Assembly (NCBI GenBank): GCA_007844125.1
Contig: CM017567.1
Span: 36,196,569-36,260,568, forward strand
DNA from: Sinonovacula constricta
Taxonomy: Eukaryota > Mollusca > Bivalvia > Cardiida > Solecurtidae
Length of the DNA: 64,000 nucleotides
Reading direction: 5' to 3'
In this document: one piece after another, positions 48,060 to 57,893 of the stretch
Position numbering within the stretch: the stretch's first letter is position 1
Layout of the letters: each line of letters starts with the position of its first letter
Position numbers and translations under genes: made by a program
Notes under the pieces: model-generated
The model's database searches: none
Seen by the model: only the letters and a program-made list of their open reading frames with translations
What the model was told of the DNA's origin: nothing

Positions 48060-48560
48060 TTAATTTTACCATCTGTTCTGTTTGTTTCTCAAAAAATAAC
48101 GAACCCTACATGAAAAGTTCCTTTCAAATGTTATTCAAAAATGCCATTGGTCTGTGTGAACAGTGAATCATAAATCCGCACTCGTCATTGCAAACACGTA
48201 TTTCCTTCCTGACCTACGTTTCACAAATAGCCATTTTTAAAAATAAGAAAACCAATTGGCCACTGAATTTTGAGATAACCCTATATAATCCGAGAAATCT
48301 GCTCTGACGTCGGTTTCTATTTTAGCAGTCATTCCAATCGTGCTTATTTATAGAATGAGAAAAAAGGGAACATTTAGAGAGATTATTCCATGATTTGTAC
48401 TGTCTAATAATTGAAATATTGTTTAAAACCGCATTTACATAGTTTGAAGCACGAGTTTGTAAGAGTTTGGTATTCCCCCGAACGGGGGTAAGCTATTGTA
48501 ACACGTATTTGATCAAGGCAAGCTGTTGGATACCATCTTTAACACGCAAGTTTTACATAG
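48060..48560. mobile_element. TTAA MITE-like element, 3' half (copy 1 of 3)
   Basis: It shares ordered blocks with 53360-53772 and 54290-54730: TCTGTGTGAACAGTGAA, CTCGTCATTGCAAACACGTA, CTGACGTCGGTTTCTATTTT, GTGCTTATTTATAGAATG and TTTGTACTGTCTAATAATTG. It closes with TGTTGGATACCATCTTTAA, the family terminus plus TTAA. Confidence 0.7.
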
Positions 48561-49066
48561 AGTGATACAGGGTGTACACTGATCTAGAAACAATTATAAA
48601 AACAGTTGATTAAACGAAGTGTCATATATGTATAATAAGACATTTTTACCCATTCCACTTACATTGTGTAAGCAAGTTGTATTATGTTTTCTTGTCAATG
48701 GAATAAATAAGTTGGTTCGGAACTGTCAAATTATGCAACATTTTAAAGTCCTCAGTTACTGTTGCGATGCTTTAATGCTTTATTCATAATGACGCCTTCT
48801 AATTTGTATTTAATTTCTCGGAACTAGCTAATGATGTAAAATTTCAACGTTGACATCGATTATAATCATTTACTAAGTTCCAATAAATGTGTCATTGTAG
48901 ATCTAGTTATCAAAGGAAAACTGGTTTGGAAATATCAAATTATACTTAGCTCAACGTAACTTAATTACTGTTGCCTTATTTTTACAGGATAAGGACTTGG
49001 CCGCATTGTTTACTGTCGCGTGAGTTGGACAGTTTAAAGTACAATGTACTCATCATTAAGTAATGG

Positions 49067-50070
49067 TATTTCTGCAAAAAAATGTAATGTGCTTTGTGAT
49101 TATGCTATTATGCTTTGTGACAATGACATCATGCTTTATGGCAATGATATCAAGTTTTGTAAAAGTCATTATGCTTTGTTGCAATTACACCGTGCGTGAT
49201 TGCAATTCTATTATGCCTTATGACAATACTATTCTGCTTTGTTGCATGTGGCAATGACATTGTTCTTTTTGCATGGACATATTGCATAGCTATATTTCTC
49301 TGGTTTTTAACGTCAATCCAGTTCTAATACGAACGCTATTAAAACTCAACATGCGATGACGAAAGTATGAAAGCAGTAAGGAAGTCGCCAAGCACAATGC
49401 AATGTAGAACGTTGCAAATTAAGTGTTACGCCTCATTATGACAACAGGGGTCGCTGCGAAAGCTAGTGGAAGAGATAAATATTTCCAGCTATTTCCCCTT
49501 GTTCGATTGCAAAGGATCGGAAATGTAAGTGAAAATAATTAAATAAATGTTTAAGAATAAATCAAACAAACTGCTGTTCTTGTGCATTTTTATACTCTAT
49601 ATTTTTCAACTTACATTTCTGATGGTTTTCCGCCGAACACATTTCACGAGGGGAGGTAACCGTGTAAACTGGAAACACGTGTTTCTTATGAAAGCTATCG
49701 CAGCGAGACCAGTTGTCATGATGCAGAGTGACATAATTTGACTTGCAACTTTCTTCATTGCATTGTGCTTAGTGACTGGCCTTACTGCTTGCTGGCATTC
49801 GTCATCGCATTATGAGCGCAAGTAGCATTAGTTAGAAGTTCGAGGAACTGGACAGAGAACTTCAACTAATATCAAGTATATAAAAATAAATAGATCTACC
49901 GACCGTGCAGAAAGAAAAATATCATTGTCACTTGCCACAAAGGAGAATGTCATTGCCACAAGGTATAATGGCATTGCAATCAGGCATGAAGCAACTGCTA
50001 TATGGCATAACGGCATTGTCACAAAGCATTACAGCATTATCAGAGAGCATAATGCATGTTTGCAGCAATA
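49067..50070. mobile_element. Foldback-like element with minisatellite arms
   Basis: The left arm (49067-49415) starts TATTTCTGCAAAAAAATG and is built from degenerate 20-24-base units like ATTATGCTTTGTGACAATGA. It ends with ATGCGATGACGAAAG, AAGCAGTAAGGAAGTCGCC and AGCACAATGCAATGTAGAAC. The right arm (49740-50070) is its inverted counterpart: CTTTCTTCATTGCATTGTGC, GGCCTTACTGCTTGC, CGTCATCGCATTATGAG, then TGTCATTGCCACAAGGTATA-type units, ending GCATGTTTGCAGCAATAA. The spacer of about 320 bases contains no recognised gene. Long inverted repeats composed of short tandem units are the signature of foldback elements. It lies in a receptor intron. Confidence 0.75.
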
Positions 50071-50252
50071 ATTCTCCATACGCCGTAAAAGCGTGCTTAG
50101 TTACATTAAAGATACCCAGCATTTTTCGCCGTTTCTGATTGCTATAATTTCCCCACTCGGCATGTAATCTAAGTTGCTATGTACTTATGTTTTTCTTGTT
50201 GTTGTTGTTGTTTTGCTCAAGGAAGATAACTCATTTCATACTTAACACTAAC

Positions 50253-50391
50253 CTGGAAGGAGTTATAGAACATTTCGAAGGACAGATAGGCGACGTCTGC
50301 CTGCGGACTAACGCCATGAGGGTAGGCGGCCGTTATGATGTAGATGACGCCGAATAAAGGGATGAGCACTAGAGCAAACTTTGCCACTTTT
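50253..50391 (-). CDS. Class B1 GPCR, TM6 to TM7-start exon
   Basis: Acceptor CTTTGACAG before AAAAGTGG and donor GTTAGTGTT; entry phase 2, exit phase 0. It encodes the last base of an Arg codon, then 46 residues beginning KVAKFALVLIPLFGVIYII and ending FEMFYNSFQ. This is intracellular loop 3, TM6, extracellular loop 3 and the beginning of TM7. LIPLFGV is the diagnostic TM6 motif. Relative to other class B receptors the usual K-(S/A)-T-L is K-F-A-L, so Thr6.42 is Ala, and the His/Gln/Thr at 6.52 is Ile. Loop 3 reads AAYPHGVSPQAD. The 139-base length and phases match neighbouring exons exactly. Intron to the next exon is 2581 bases. Confidence 0.92.
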
Positions 50392-50844
50392 CTGTCAAAG
50401 AAAATAAATATCATTAGATAATGCTTTAAAACTAATAAAACGTCACAAAAGCAAATTCATCCAGACATTTGTAAAATAACAATCGACAATGATTAAAGAA
50501 ACTAAAATAATTTTACAAAAGCAGCATTCTTTATAGGAAACACAACACACAAACAAATGCTAGTAAGTATAAATCAAAATAGCAAACTTTGCAACTTTTC
50601 AAAATAACATCGTAGTTTTATAAATACTTATTAATAAGGAATAATACTCGATAAAACACAATTTATTCACACTGAAGCAATTAAAGCAACTATGCAAACT
50701 ATTAAGCATTTCCGATAATTCAAGAAAATACCCATAATGTAAGAACAGGCTGAAAAAGCCAACAGACTTTCATTACAAATATATTTGTATATATATATAT
50801 GGAATGTAACAATCCACTGACTTAGATAAATTTATCCGAGTTAC

Positions 50845-50936
50845 CTTAATTGCTGAGAGCTGCCATGTGGGTTTTGGTGGGATCTGACCCGTACACACAA
50901 CACCCTTACAATGTCTATGAAGAAGATGAAGTTGAC
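50845..50936 (-). CDS. Class B1 GPCR, TM5 to intracellular loop 3 exon
   Basis: Acceptor TTGCCATTTCAG and donor GTAACTCG; entry phase 0, exit phase 2. It encodes VNFIFFIDIVRVL, the conserved N-F-x-x-F-x-x-I-V-R-x-L end of TM5, followed by the basic loop CVRVRSHQNPHGSSQQLR. That loop contacts G protein in class B receptors by family knowledge. Length 92 bases. The frame is distinct from the overlapping open frame one base off, which reads through the intron. Intron to the TM6 exon is 453 bases. Confidence 0.92.
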
Positions 50937-51763
50937 CTGAAATGGCAACATAATTACATAATAATTGAATCATAGTTATATAGTAATTGTATCATAATTA
51001 TATAATAATTTAATAATAACTGCATAATAACAGAACAATAATTAAATGATTGTGGAATCATAATTTTATAATAATTGAATCATAATTATATAATAGTAGA
51101 ATTTTAATTATATAATTTTAAATTAAAATGATGTCTTAACTAATCGATGCTCTTTTTTTGCCTTGGTGCCATTGCAACATTGCATACATTTCACTGAAAC
51201 TACACTCGTTGGCCTACAAATTGTTAACAATGTTATCAAGCGCAACTTCATTTTTTTTCTTGTTTTGAAATGCAAGGCTTGGTATTGTTATTAAACGTGT
51301 TACTAACTTGTCCGTTTTGGAACATAAAGGTATAAAATTTATGTATATTTTTGATATGAGAACAGTTTAAATGTACGGTTAAAACATAAAAAAACCCGCA
51401 TCGAATGTGTATTCCTTCTTTAAGTGTTTACGTCGATTAAAAGATAACACATTCGGTGTCAGCGTGGTTTCTCTATCTCTTTTCAATGAGCGTAGGCCAT
51501 ATTTTCTAACAAGACAAAAAGCGATGAAAGGAAAAAAGGCAGACATTTTGAGGTAGCAACATAGTCGTGGTATGATAATAAAACAACAACTAAACTGATC
51601 ACGATAAGTCATTACAATTGTAGTGGTATAGCTCCTTTGTTAACGCTCAAGCAAATATAAGGGTAATTCCACTATATTTGCTCCAAGTGAACACCGTCTC
51701 CTGATACCTGAAATACTGTTGGTGGAAGGATAAACCAAATCAACAAACAGACAAACAACTTAC
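50937..51763 (-). other. Receptor intron with SINE B at its 5' end
   Basis: An 827-base intron. AT-rich (ATAATTATATAATAATTGAA-like) short repeats fill 50945-51115; SINE B occupies 51625-51758, right up to the splice donor. Confidence 0.8.
51625..51758 (+). mobile_element. SINE family B, 5'-truncated, abutting a splice donor
   Basis: GTAGTGGTATAGCTCCTTTG, ACGCTCAAGCAAATATAAGG, CTCCAAGTGAACACCGTCTC, CTGAAATACTGTTGGTGG and the tail CAACAAACAGACAAACAA match the 35878 copy from its middle. On the minus (gene) strand the SINE tail starts within about five bases after the exon end, so the donor GTAAGTTGTTTGTCTG merges into it. Confidence 0.8.
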
Positions 51764-51833
51764 TATAACAGTGACTATGATCGGTCCTTCTACTATCCAC
51801 AACAACCCGTTCTGCTCGTGAAATGTCCAACAC
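51764..51833 (-). CDS. Class B1 GPCR, extracellular loop 2 to TM5 exon
   Basis: Acceptor CTTTTTGCAG and donor GTAAGTTG; entry phase 2, exit phase 0. It encodes 23 residues beginning CWTFHEQNGLLW and continuing IVEGPIIVTVI. CW is the universal class B extracellular loop 2 motif, whose Cys pairs with the TM3 Cys (here in WECK), and the GP marks the start of TM5. Length 70 bases. The CWT and GP-x-x-x-x-x-x-VNF pattern resembles glucagon/PTH/PDF-type receptors, but I cannot decide the subfamily. Confidence 0.92.
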
Positions 51834-51921
51834 CTGCAAAAAGTCGCAAAAATGTGTTTTGCTCTTATGTTAGCATGTTACGCTGTTTACAGCTCCGATC
51901 GTATATAACACTTCAGGGATA

Positions 51922-51922
51922 T

Positions 51923-51973
<51 letters not shown>

Positions 51974-51974
51974 G

Positions 51975-52005
<31 letters not shown>

Positions 52006-52166
52006 TATTTTCGTCGTCGTCATTATCCTCCTCCTCCTTATCATCATCATTGTCGTCATCATCATCATCATCCTCATCGTCATCATCATCATCATCATCG
52101 TCATCATTTTCGTCGTCGTCGTCATTATTATCCTCCTCCTCCTCATCGTCATTATTGTCGTCATCG

Positions 52167-52210
<44 letters not shown>

Positions 52211-52380
52211 GTCATCATCATCATCATCGTCATTATTTTCGTCGTCGTCGTCATTATCCTCCTCCTCCTCATCATCATCACTGTCGTCATCATCATCATC
52301 ATCATCATTAACGTCGTCGTCGTCATCGTCATTATTAAACACAATCCTCCTCCTCTTCATCATCATCATCGTCGTCGTCG

Positions 52381-52470
<90 letters not shown>

Positions 52471-52557
52471 CCATCATCATCATCATCGTCGTCGTCGTCG
52501 TCATTATTATAACCACTATCCTCCTCCTCATCATCATCATCATTATCATCGTCGTCT
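51922..52557. repeat. (ATC)n-type trinucleotide array, ~636 bp, higher order
   Basis: ATC units are interspersed with GTC and CTC. A compound cassette ATTTTCGTCGTCGTCATTAT followed by CCTCCTCCTC recurs at about 52008, 52107 and 52233, with degenerate forms near 52320 and 52490. Open frames of up to 251 codons (poly-Ile, poly-Ser, poly-His, poly-Asp) across it are artefacts. Confidence 0.97.
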
Positions 52558-52659
52558 TATTATTTATAAATAGCTATCTTTGCAACGTGGTTGAGATAGA
52601 AAATATCTGTTTGCACTGAGGAATGGGGATTTAATTTTTCACTGTTCACACTGATCTAG

Positions 52660-52762
52660 GGCATCAATGAGCAGCATATTGCAGGATCTTTTGCGGTAAC
52701 AATGGCTTATTTGGTTATTTGCGATAAAGAAGTTTGTTCCAAACTGTCGGATACCACCTTTA
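52660..52762. mobile_element. MITE-family terminus
   Basis: GGGCATCAATGAGCAGCATA, CGGTAACAATGGCTTATTTG and TTCCAAACTGTCGGATACCA followed by CCTTTAA parallel 46394-46495. The TTAA is directly followed by TGTCGTATTCGACAGTTTGG, apparently the start of another member. Confidence 0.65.
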
Positions 52763-52763
52763 A

Positions 52764-53772
52764 TGTCGTATTCGACAGTTTGGACAAAAATATTTTCATC
52801 AAACAACCAAATAAACTATTTTATCACATAACCTACCACGCGAGCGTGTGGTAACACTCATGCATTATTTTTGGTAACTCACTAGTAAGTTATCGTAGTG
52901 TGACGTCATTGTCGTAGTGTGGCGTCATTTAGTATGTGTGGTGTATATACCATTTCCTGATCACTTTGTTGTCGCCGTTTTATGCATTTTGTTGGACAAT
53001 TTCATTTTAATTAATAAATAGATAACACTTTAGTCATGTTATTAACGAATTTGTTCCCTTTGTGTGGAAAATGGTCGAGTAAAGACTGGAACTATGTTTT
53101 GTGCGGATTCTTCCAAACCGAATTACACTTGTCAAGGCCGACTGTTCATACTATAAAAAAAATGCACCGTAAACAAAAACAGCTGGTGTTTTGGTTATGT
53201 GATAAATAGAATCTAATATTCGTGTTAATTAGATACTGAAAATATTAAACTCGTTGTCTAAAATGATACGAAACTCGACAGAGCCTCGTTTCGTATCATT
53301 TCATCCAACTCGTTTAATATTGTCAGTACCTAATGACCACTCATATCAGATCCCCTATTTACCCGATCAGATTCCGCCAAATGCTTTTTATGGATGCCAT
53401 TCATCTGTGTAAAAAGTGATGCATTGCATACCACTCGTCATTACAAACCTGTTTTTGTTTCTATCTGAGCCAGTTTTCAAGTCAGAAAACCCTATGGAAA
53501 CTCACGTTTAAGATCATCAGCCCTGACGTCGATGTCTATTTTAAGCAGAATTCACAATCGTGTTATTTATAGATTTAAAACGATTGGACATTTCGACTGA
53601 TTTTATCGAGTTATACTGTCCTTTAATTAGGTAAAGTTCAAAATTATCCTAGCTTAGACTACAGCCTGAGTTTCTGAAAAGAATATGTACAAATATCCCA
53701 TGACATTGATCCGATATTGTTACCTCAATTTGATAGAGGCAAACTGCCAAACTGCCGGATAACACCTCTATA
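52764..53772. mobile_element. MITE-like element, ~1 kb (copy 2 of 3)
   Basis: The left end is GTATTCGACAGTTTGGACAA. The interior has the palindrome ACCACGCGAGCGTGTGGT at 52847-52864 and the long hairpin at 53228. The right half repeats blocks of 48060-48560 and ends in CAAACTGCCGGATAACACCT. The right TTAA is lost (CTCTATAG). Confidence 0.6.
53228..53334. repeat. Long hairpin, ~47-base arms
   Basis: The left arm ATTAGATACTGAAAATATTA, AACTCGTTG, AAAATGATACGAAAC is mirrored by GTTTCGTATCATTT, CAACTCGTTTAATATT, GTCAGTACCTAAT. The loop is about 13 bases (TCGACAGAGCCTC). Few mismatches. Confidence 0.9.
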
Positions 53773-53864
53773 GCTTTTTAAAGTTTGTTTCACAGACAAT
53801 AATTCTTAAAAAATTAAATTATATGTGATAAAAAAACAACACATTAACTAAGTGAATGGTGTAT

Positions 53865-54060
53865 TTTGGCGGCCATTTTTTTGGCCATTTTGCATAGTTT
53901 TAGACTTTCAATGTTGAAAAACAATATTTTATCCTCTCATGGTGCGTGTGCATGCAATAAATCCAAATCTGGTTTATAAGTTTTGTGTTTCGTTCTCTTA
54001 TTAATGAGATATGTAAATTTAGAGAATTTTGGCGGCCATCTTGGCGGCCATCTTGAATTT
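53865..54060. promoter_or_regulatory. Cluster of GGCGGCCAT (YY1-like) motifs
   Basis: GGCGGCCAT occurs at about 53870, 54030 and 54043, with GGCCATTTTG near 53885. GGCGGCCATCTTGG is repeated head to tail. The reverse complement AAGATGGCCGCC is close to the YY1 consensus. It lies in a receptor intron between two MITE copies. Regulatory function is not shown. Confidence 0.35.
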
Positions 54061-54289
54061 TTCAAAATGCTCAAGGGTGACAAAGCTGCATCAATTGGTT
54101 TCTGAGTAGGGACATGATAATGAACCAATTTATGCAAAAACATTTTGTGCTTACTATGTTGCGGGGTCTACTTCGCCGGCAAACCGACTATATAGACGGC
54201 ATTCCGCAATTTGAACCCTACCATTTCTCTAAAAAAAGACATTACTGCACAATAATTAAGTCACTGGTACCTGAAAATGTCATTCGAAC

Positions 54290-54730
54290 TATCGTTCACT
54301 AATGCCCTAGATCTGTGTGAACAGTGAAGCATAAATGCACATTCGTTATTGCAAACATGTATTTCCAATCTGAGCCGCGATGCATGGTAAGTTTTGTTTC
54401 ATAATAATAAAGCCACGTGACAACTTACTTTCGATATCACGTTATATCGTCACCCGTTCTGCCCTGACGTCGATATCTATGACTAGCAAAGATCACTATC
54501 ACGCTTATTTACAGAATTTGGCAAAAAAGAACATTAAGAGCGATTTATTTTACATTTTGTACTGTCTAACAGATGAGATAGTGTTCAAAAACGTCTTTGC
54601 CTAGAATAAAGTGCGAATTTAGGCAGTAAATATGGCTAAACTTCCCCTTAAAACAGTGGGAAAATATTGTTACATTCATAACATTCATACATTTGATATA
54701 GGCTAACTGTCGGGTACCGCTTTTAATACT
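54290..54730. mobile_element. TTAA MITE-like element, 3' half (copy 3 of 3)
   Basis: GATCTGTGTGAACAGTGAAG, CATTCGTTATTGCAAACATG, CTGACGTCGATATCTATGAC, TTTTGTACTGTCTAACAG and CTAACTGTCGGGTACCGCTT followed by TTAA match copies 1 and 2 in order. Confidence 0.7.
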
Positions 54731-55050
54731 GATACATGTATGTTCAATTAGGTAAGATGCCATTTCTTGAACTCGTCGGCTTAAAGAAAACAATGCGAGG
54801 AGAAGTAGCGTATAAATGTGTCTGGTTAGAGCCGAACGCAACTATTCTTGGTGTTTGTCATACATTTTTTTAACCCATTCGTATACCAATCTGTTGTTTC
54901 CTCGTAGAATGAACCTAGATGTTTCTTGTTTGTTTTTGTTTTTTTTGCCGCAGAGTGTTAAAATTCTGGAGTCTAACGAGAAGAATACAAGAACAACAAC
55001 AACAACAACAAAAAGAGAGACAGAGAGGTAAACTACAACTATGAAATGTA
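54731..55050. other. Intron sequence, nothing further
   Basis: A short (AAC)n run lies at 54990-55010; otherwise unremarkable. Confidence 0.5.
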
Positions 55051-55055
55051 CTCAC

Positions 55056-55116
55056 AATTTGTTTTCAAAGTAAATTCTTGACAGCACCCACGGTATTATA
55101 TAAAGTAACGGCGACA
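55056..55116 (-). CDS. Class B1 GPCR, end of TM4 exon
   Basis: Acceptor AATTTCAG and donor GTGAGTAC; entry phase 1, exit phase 2. It encodes the end of a Leu codon, then SPLLYIIPWVLSRIYFENK and two bases completed by the next exon as Leu before CW. With the preceding GW it gives GW-x-x-P-x6-W, the conserved end of TM4. Length 61 bases. There is no in-frame alternative in this stretch, and both splice sites are consensus. It is too short to be found as an open frame. Confidence 0.9.
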
Positions 55117-56573
55117 CTGAAATTAAGCAAACATCACGACATTTTACCAAACATTATACATTTATGATATACATATATTTCGAATGGTTTTACCTCCGAT
55201 CGAACTCTCCTAAAAATCGTTCTGCAGTGTTAATAATGTGTGTGACATAAATTTAAGGTTTGTAAATAAAGACTATATTGCAGACAAAGCCAAATTATCA
55301 TTTATGTTCATGCGGTTAGTCAAAGTCCGTAAATACTGAAACGTTAACATTATGTCCATAAATTCGGCGCCGTATGACCTGTTATGTGTCGGTGTGCCGT
55401 AAAACCCAAATAAATAAATATGTCCATAAATCTCCACGTCACGTGCCTTTCAGATCTCAGCAAACCTCTGCCACCAAAAAGAAAAATCGTCAATGGACTT
55501 GACGAACGAGATTTGAATAAGATTATATTATTTTAACATATATATTTTTTAAAAATTGTTACCACTATAGTTTTATTCTCATAATGAATCTGAAGAATGT
55601 TAACACATTTGTTGTGTTTTGTTTAGTTATTTTTTAAATCGTCTGGAACATTTTTACACTGACACCGTTATCGATGTAAACAATCATAATAATCTCCACT
55701 ATGATCACGTGCTTTTGATGACAGCAGTGGTGACTGTAGCACATGGAAACGTAACTTGTGTGGGGAGTGTTACAAGCCTCATGCAAACCAATGTTGTTTT
55801 CACAATTCACTTTTCCGCGAGATCTAAAAATAGATATTACACATTGTGTATTAGCCTAGAATTAGCCAATCACATTGCGTTGATTGACACTTTACCTGCG
55901 TTATGCAAATTCTCACTTACACATTGTCCCACAAACAATGATTTTGACAAGCGATCAGTTTAAATCTGTTTGAGCCTTTGGTTCAATTTAATACCAACAG
56001 GGTTGTTTGCTGTTTGCAAGGAATCGTATGTTGCTGTAATCGCTTCTCTGTTTGCATCTTAATTTAGTTGATTGGATGAGGCTTGTCCATTTTTGTATCG
56101 AATGGTAAAATCTCGCTGTAGCCAGCAACAACTTTCTTTCATAATTTTTTGTCATGAATGCATCATTGGGTGAAACTGTCTTGATCTTCATCTAAACATC
56201 TCCATCACAAGCTCTTTGCATTTTGCAGATATATAATTAAAATATTTTCGTGGATCTGTAAGATAATCTGTAAGATCTGTCACTTTAAACCAGGTTGCTT
56301 GTGGGCAAGGGGGCGGAGCTTAAACTCTATTTTTAGACTCGCGGAAAGCTGAATTAGCTTTATGTGTGTTCATAAACTCTTAGTTGACAGTCAACAACGA
56401 AGCCATATATATGAAACCACAAAATGCCATACTTATAATGGAGGTTGTTTGTGTAAAAAAAAAAAAGATCATTGGCACCTTGCCAATACTGACACTCTTA
56501 CGTCAACCAAATGATACTTAGATGTCGATACCATTCTGCTAAATAAAAGTACACCATAATAACCAATACTTAC
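55117..56573 (-). other. Receptor intron, 1457 bases
   Basis: A plus-strand frame of 114 codons at 55619-55963 has no recognised family. TTTCCGCGAGATCTAAAAAT at 55815 and ATTTTTAGACTCGCGGAAA at 56327 are inverted copies, suggesting a diverged inverted-repeat element of about 540 bases. Confidence 0.5.
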
Positions 56574-56730
56574 ACCAACCGATGACGACATAGATCCAGA
56601 CGCCATGCCGCTCGGTAAAGAAGGTTCTGTAAACTAACATGTGCAGATACAACCCCTCCATGAAGATCCACATCATGCTTGCTCCCACAGCGTACATGAA
56701 CACCGTTGTAATTAGCTTACATTCCCAGTG
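56574..56730 (-). CDS. Class B1 GPCR, TM3-TM4 exon
   Basis: Acceptor TTTTCTGTCAG before CACTGGG and donor GTAAGTATT; entry phase 0, exit phase 1. It encodes 52 residues: HWECKLITT, TM3 with the family signature MEGLYLHMLV, intracellular loop 2 YRTFFTERHGVW, then TM4 beginning IYVVIGW. The Cys in WECK is the conserved TM3 partner of the loop 2 Cys; Glu in MEGLY is Glu3.50. Length 157 bases. This exon alone identifies the family. An open frame continues past both splice sites by chance. Confidence 0.95.
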
Positions 56731-57069
56731 CTGACAGAAAACAGAAATCAAACAGTAAATACACGTATTTTAGAAGATTTGTACAATTTATATGCATTGC
56801 AATCACTTCTTGCAACAATTGTGACGAATTACATGTAAGGACATTGTTTGGATATTATATGACGAACTCATCGTAAACAAGTACGTTGGATGTATTTTTT
56901 TAAACATAATTTTGTTAATGATATTCAGACATTTTCAAAATAAATGTATAAGTTTGCAATTACCCATATAATATACAAAGTAAAAACATAAGGGAAATAA
57001 GTGAATACATAAGTAATGGAGGAACATATAAGAAATTAGTAAACAAAATTGTTCAGAATATAACACGTA

Positions 57070-57093
57070 AAGAGAGAGAGAGAGGGGGGAGAA

Positions 57094-57125
<32 letters not shown>

Positions 57126-57187
57126 GGGAGAGAGAAGAGAAGAGAGAGAGAGAGAGTGGAGAGAGACAGAGAGAAAGAGAGAGAGAT
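57070..57187. repeat. (GA)n microsatellite, interrupted
   Basis: GA repeats with GGGG and AAGA interruptions over about 118 bases. Confidence 0.95.
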
Positions 57188-57667
57188 TATTCACGAAACC
57201 GATTGATGAAAAGTCGATCCAGTTTCTTTTGTAAAATGTGTTAAATAGCAGTTAACTTCTGTGACGCAGTTGCTACGTTCCGCTAAGCTCATGAAATATT
57301 ATAATACAGGTTTGTATCAAGAATTCCATTGTTATGTTTTATTTTTTAATTTTATATAATAACGAATAAGGTAATGTAACAAATTAACAGTACTTAATTA
57401 TCGGACCCATTTTCAGTTATGAATGTTTTTTTTTCAAAAAGAAATTCATGACTCAAGAAAAGATTCACATCTTTGACTTTTGAAGTAAATGGTAGTTCAG
57501 TTAATCAAATACAACACTTTCTGTTTACCAAACGAGATCACCGAACCTTTCAGAAAATGACTGAGGTGCTTTTTCAAATGCTGCTTAAAAGTATAAATGA
57601 TAGCTGTTTGTTTGTTTTGTATGTTTGTTTTTTTTTGGTTTTTTTTTTGTTTTTTTTTAATACAAGT

Positions 57668-57893
57668 GAAACCGCTACAAATTATTATCATTATAGCGAC
57701 GTCCAGCTGTTTTGTATGGCGGAAAACACCAGAAATATGTCTGGGTAGAACCATCGGTGCACCGGATGCCAGCTGGACGACCTGTCCGCATTAAGTAATT
57801 CACCCCGAACGGGATTCGAACCCAGGCGGTGAGAAGCAATGCAGTCAGATGATTTTCAAGTCGGCGGCTCTTCTACAACGCCTATGGCGCCCT
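57668..57893 (-). mobile_element. tRNA-derived SINE, family C
   Basis: On the minus strand: GGGCGCCATAGGCGTTGTAG (A-box region), GGGTTCGAATCCCG (B box), TGGTTCTACCCAGACATATT and AGCTGGACGTCGCTATAATG. It has the same order as 23930-24155, and lies in the same orientation as the receptor gene. Confidence 0.8.

Larger units (their letters stand above)
47672..50252 (-). other. Receptor intron with foldback and MITE relics
   Basis: This intron of 2581 bases holds a repeat end at 48060-48560, an inverted GC motif CCCCCGAACGGGGG at 48476-48489 and the foldback-like element at 49067-50070. Confidence 0.8.
51834..55055 (-). other. Largest receptor intron (3222 bases), repeat-filled
   Basis: It holds the trinucleotide array 51922-52557, MITE-family ends (52660-52760, 53360-53772, 54290-54730), the hairpin at 53228 and the YY1-like motif cluster at 53865-54060. 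Confidence 0.8.

Noticed and set aside
51818..52619. Open frames of 143-251 codons on both strands
   Set aside because: They are poly-Ile, poly-Ser, poly-His, poly-Met or poly-Asp translations of a trinucleotide array in a receptor intron.
55619..55963. 114-codon plus-strand frame
   Set aside because: Antisense within a receptor intron, inside a probable inverted-repeat element; no family recognised.
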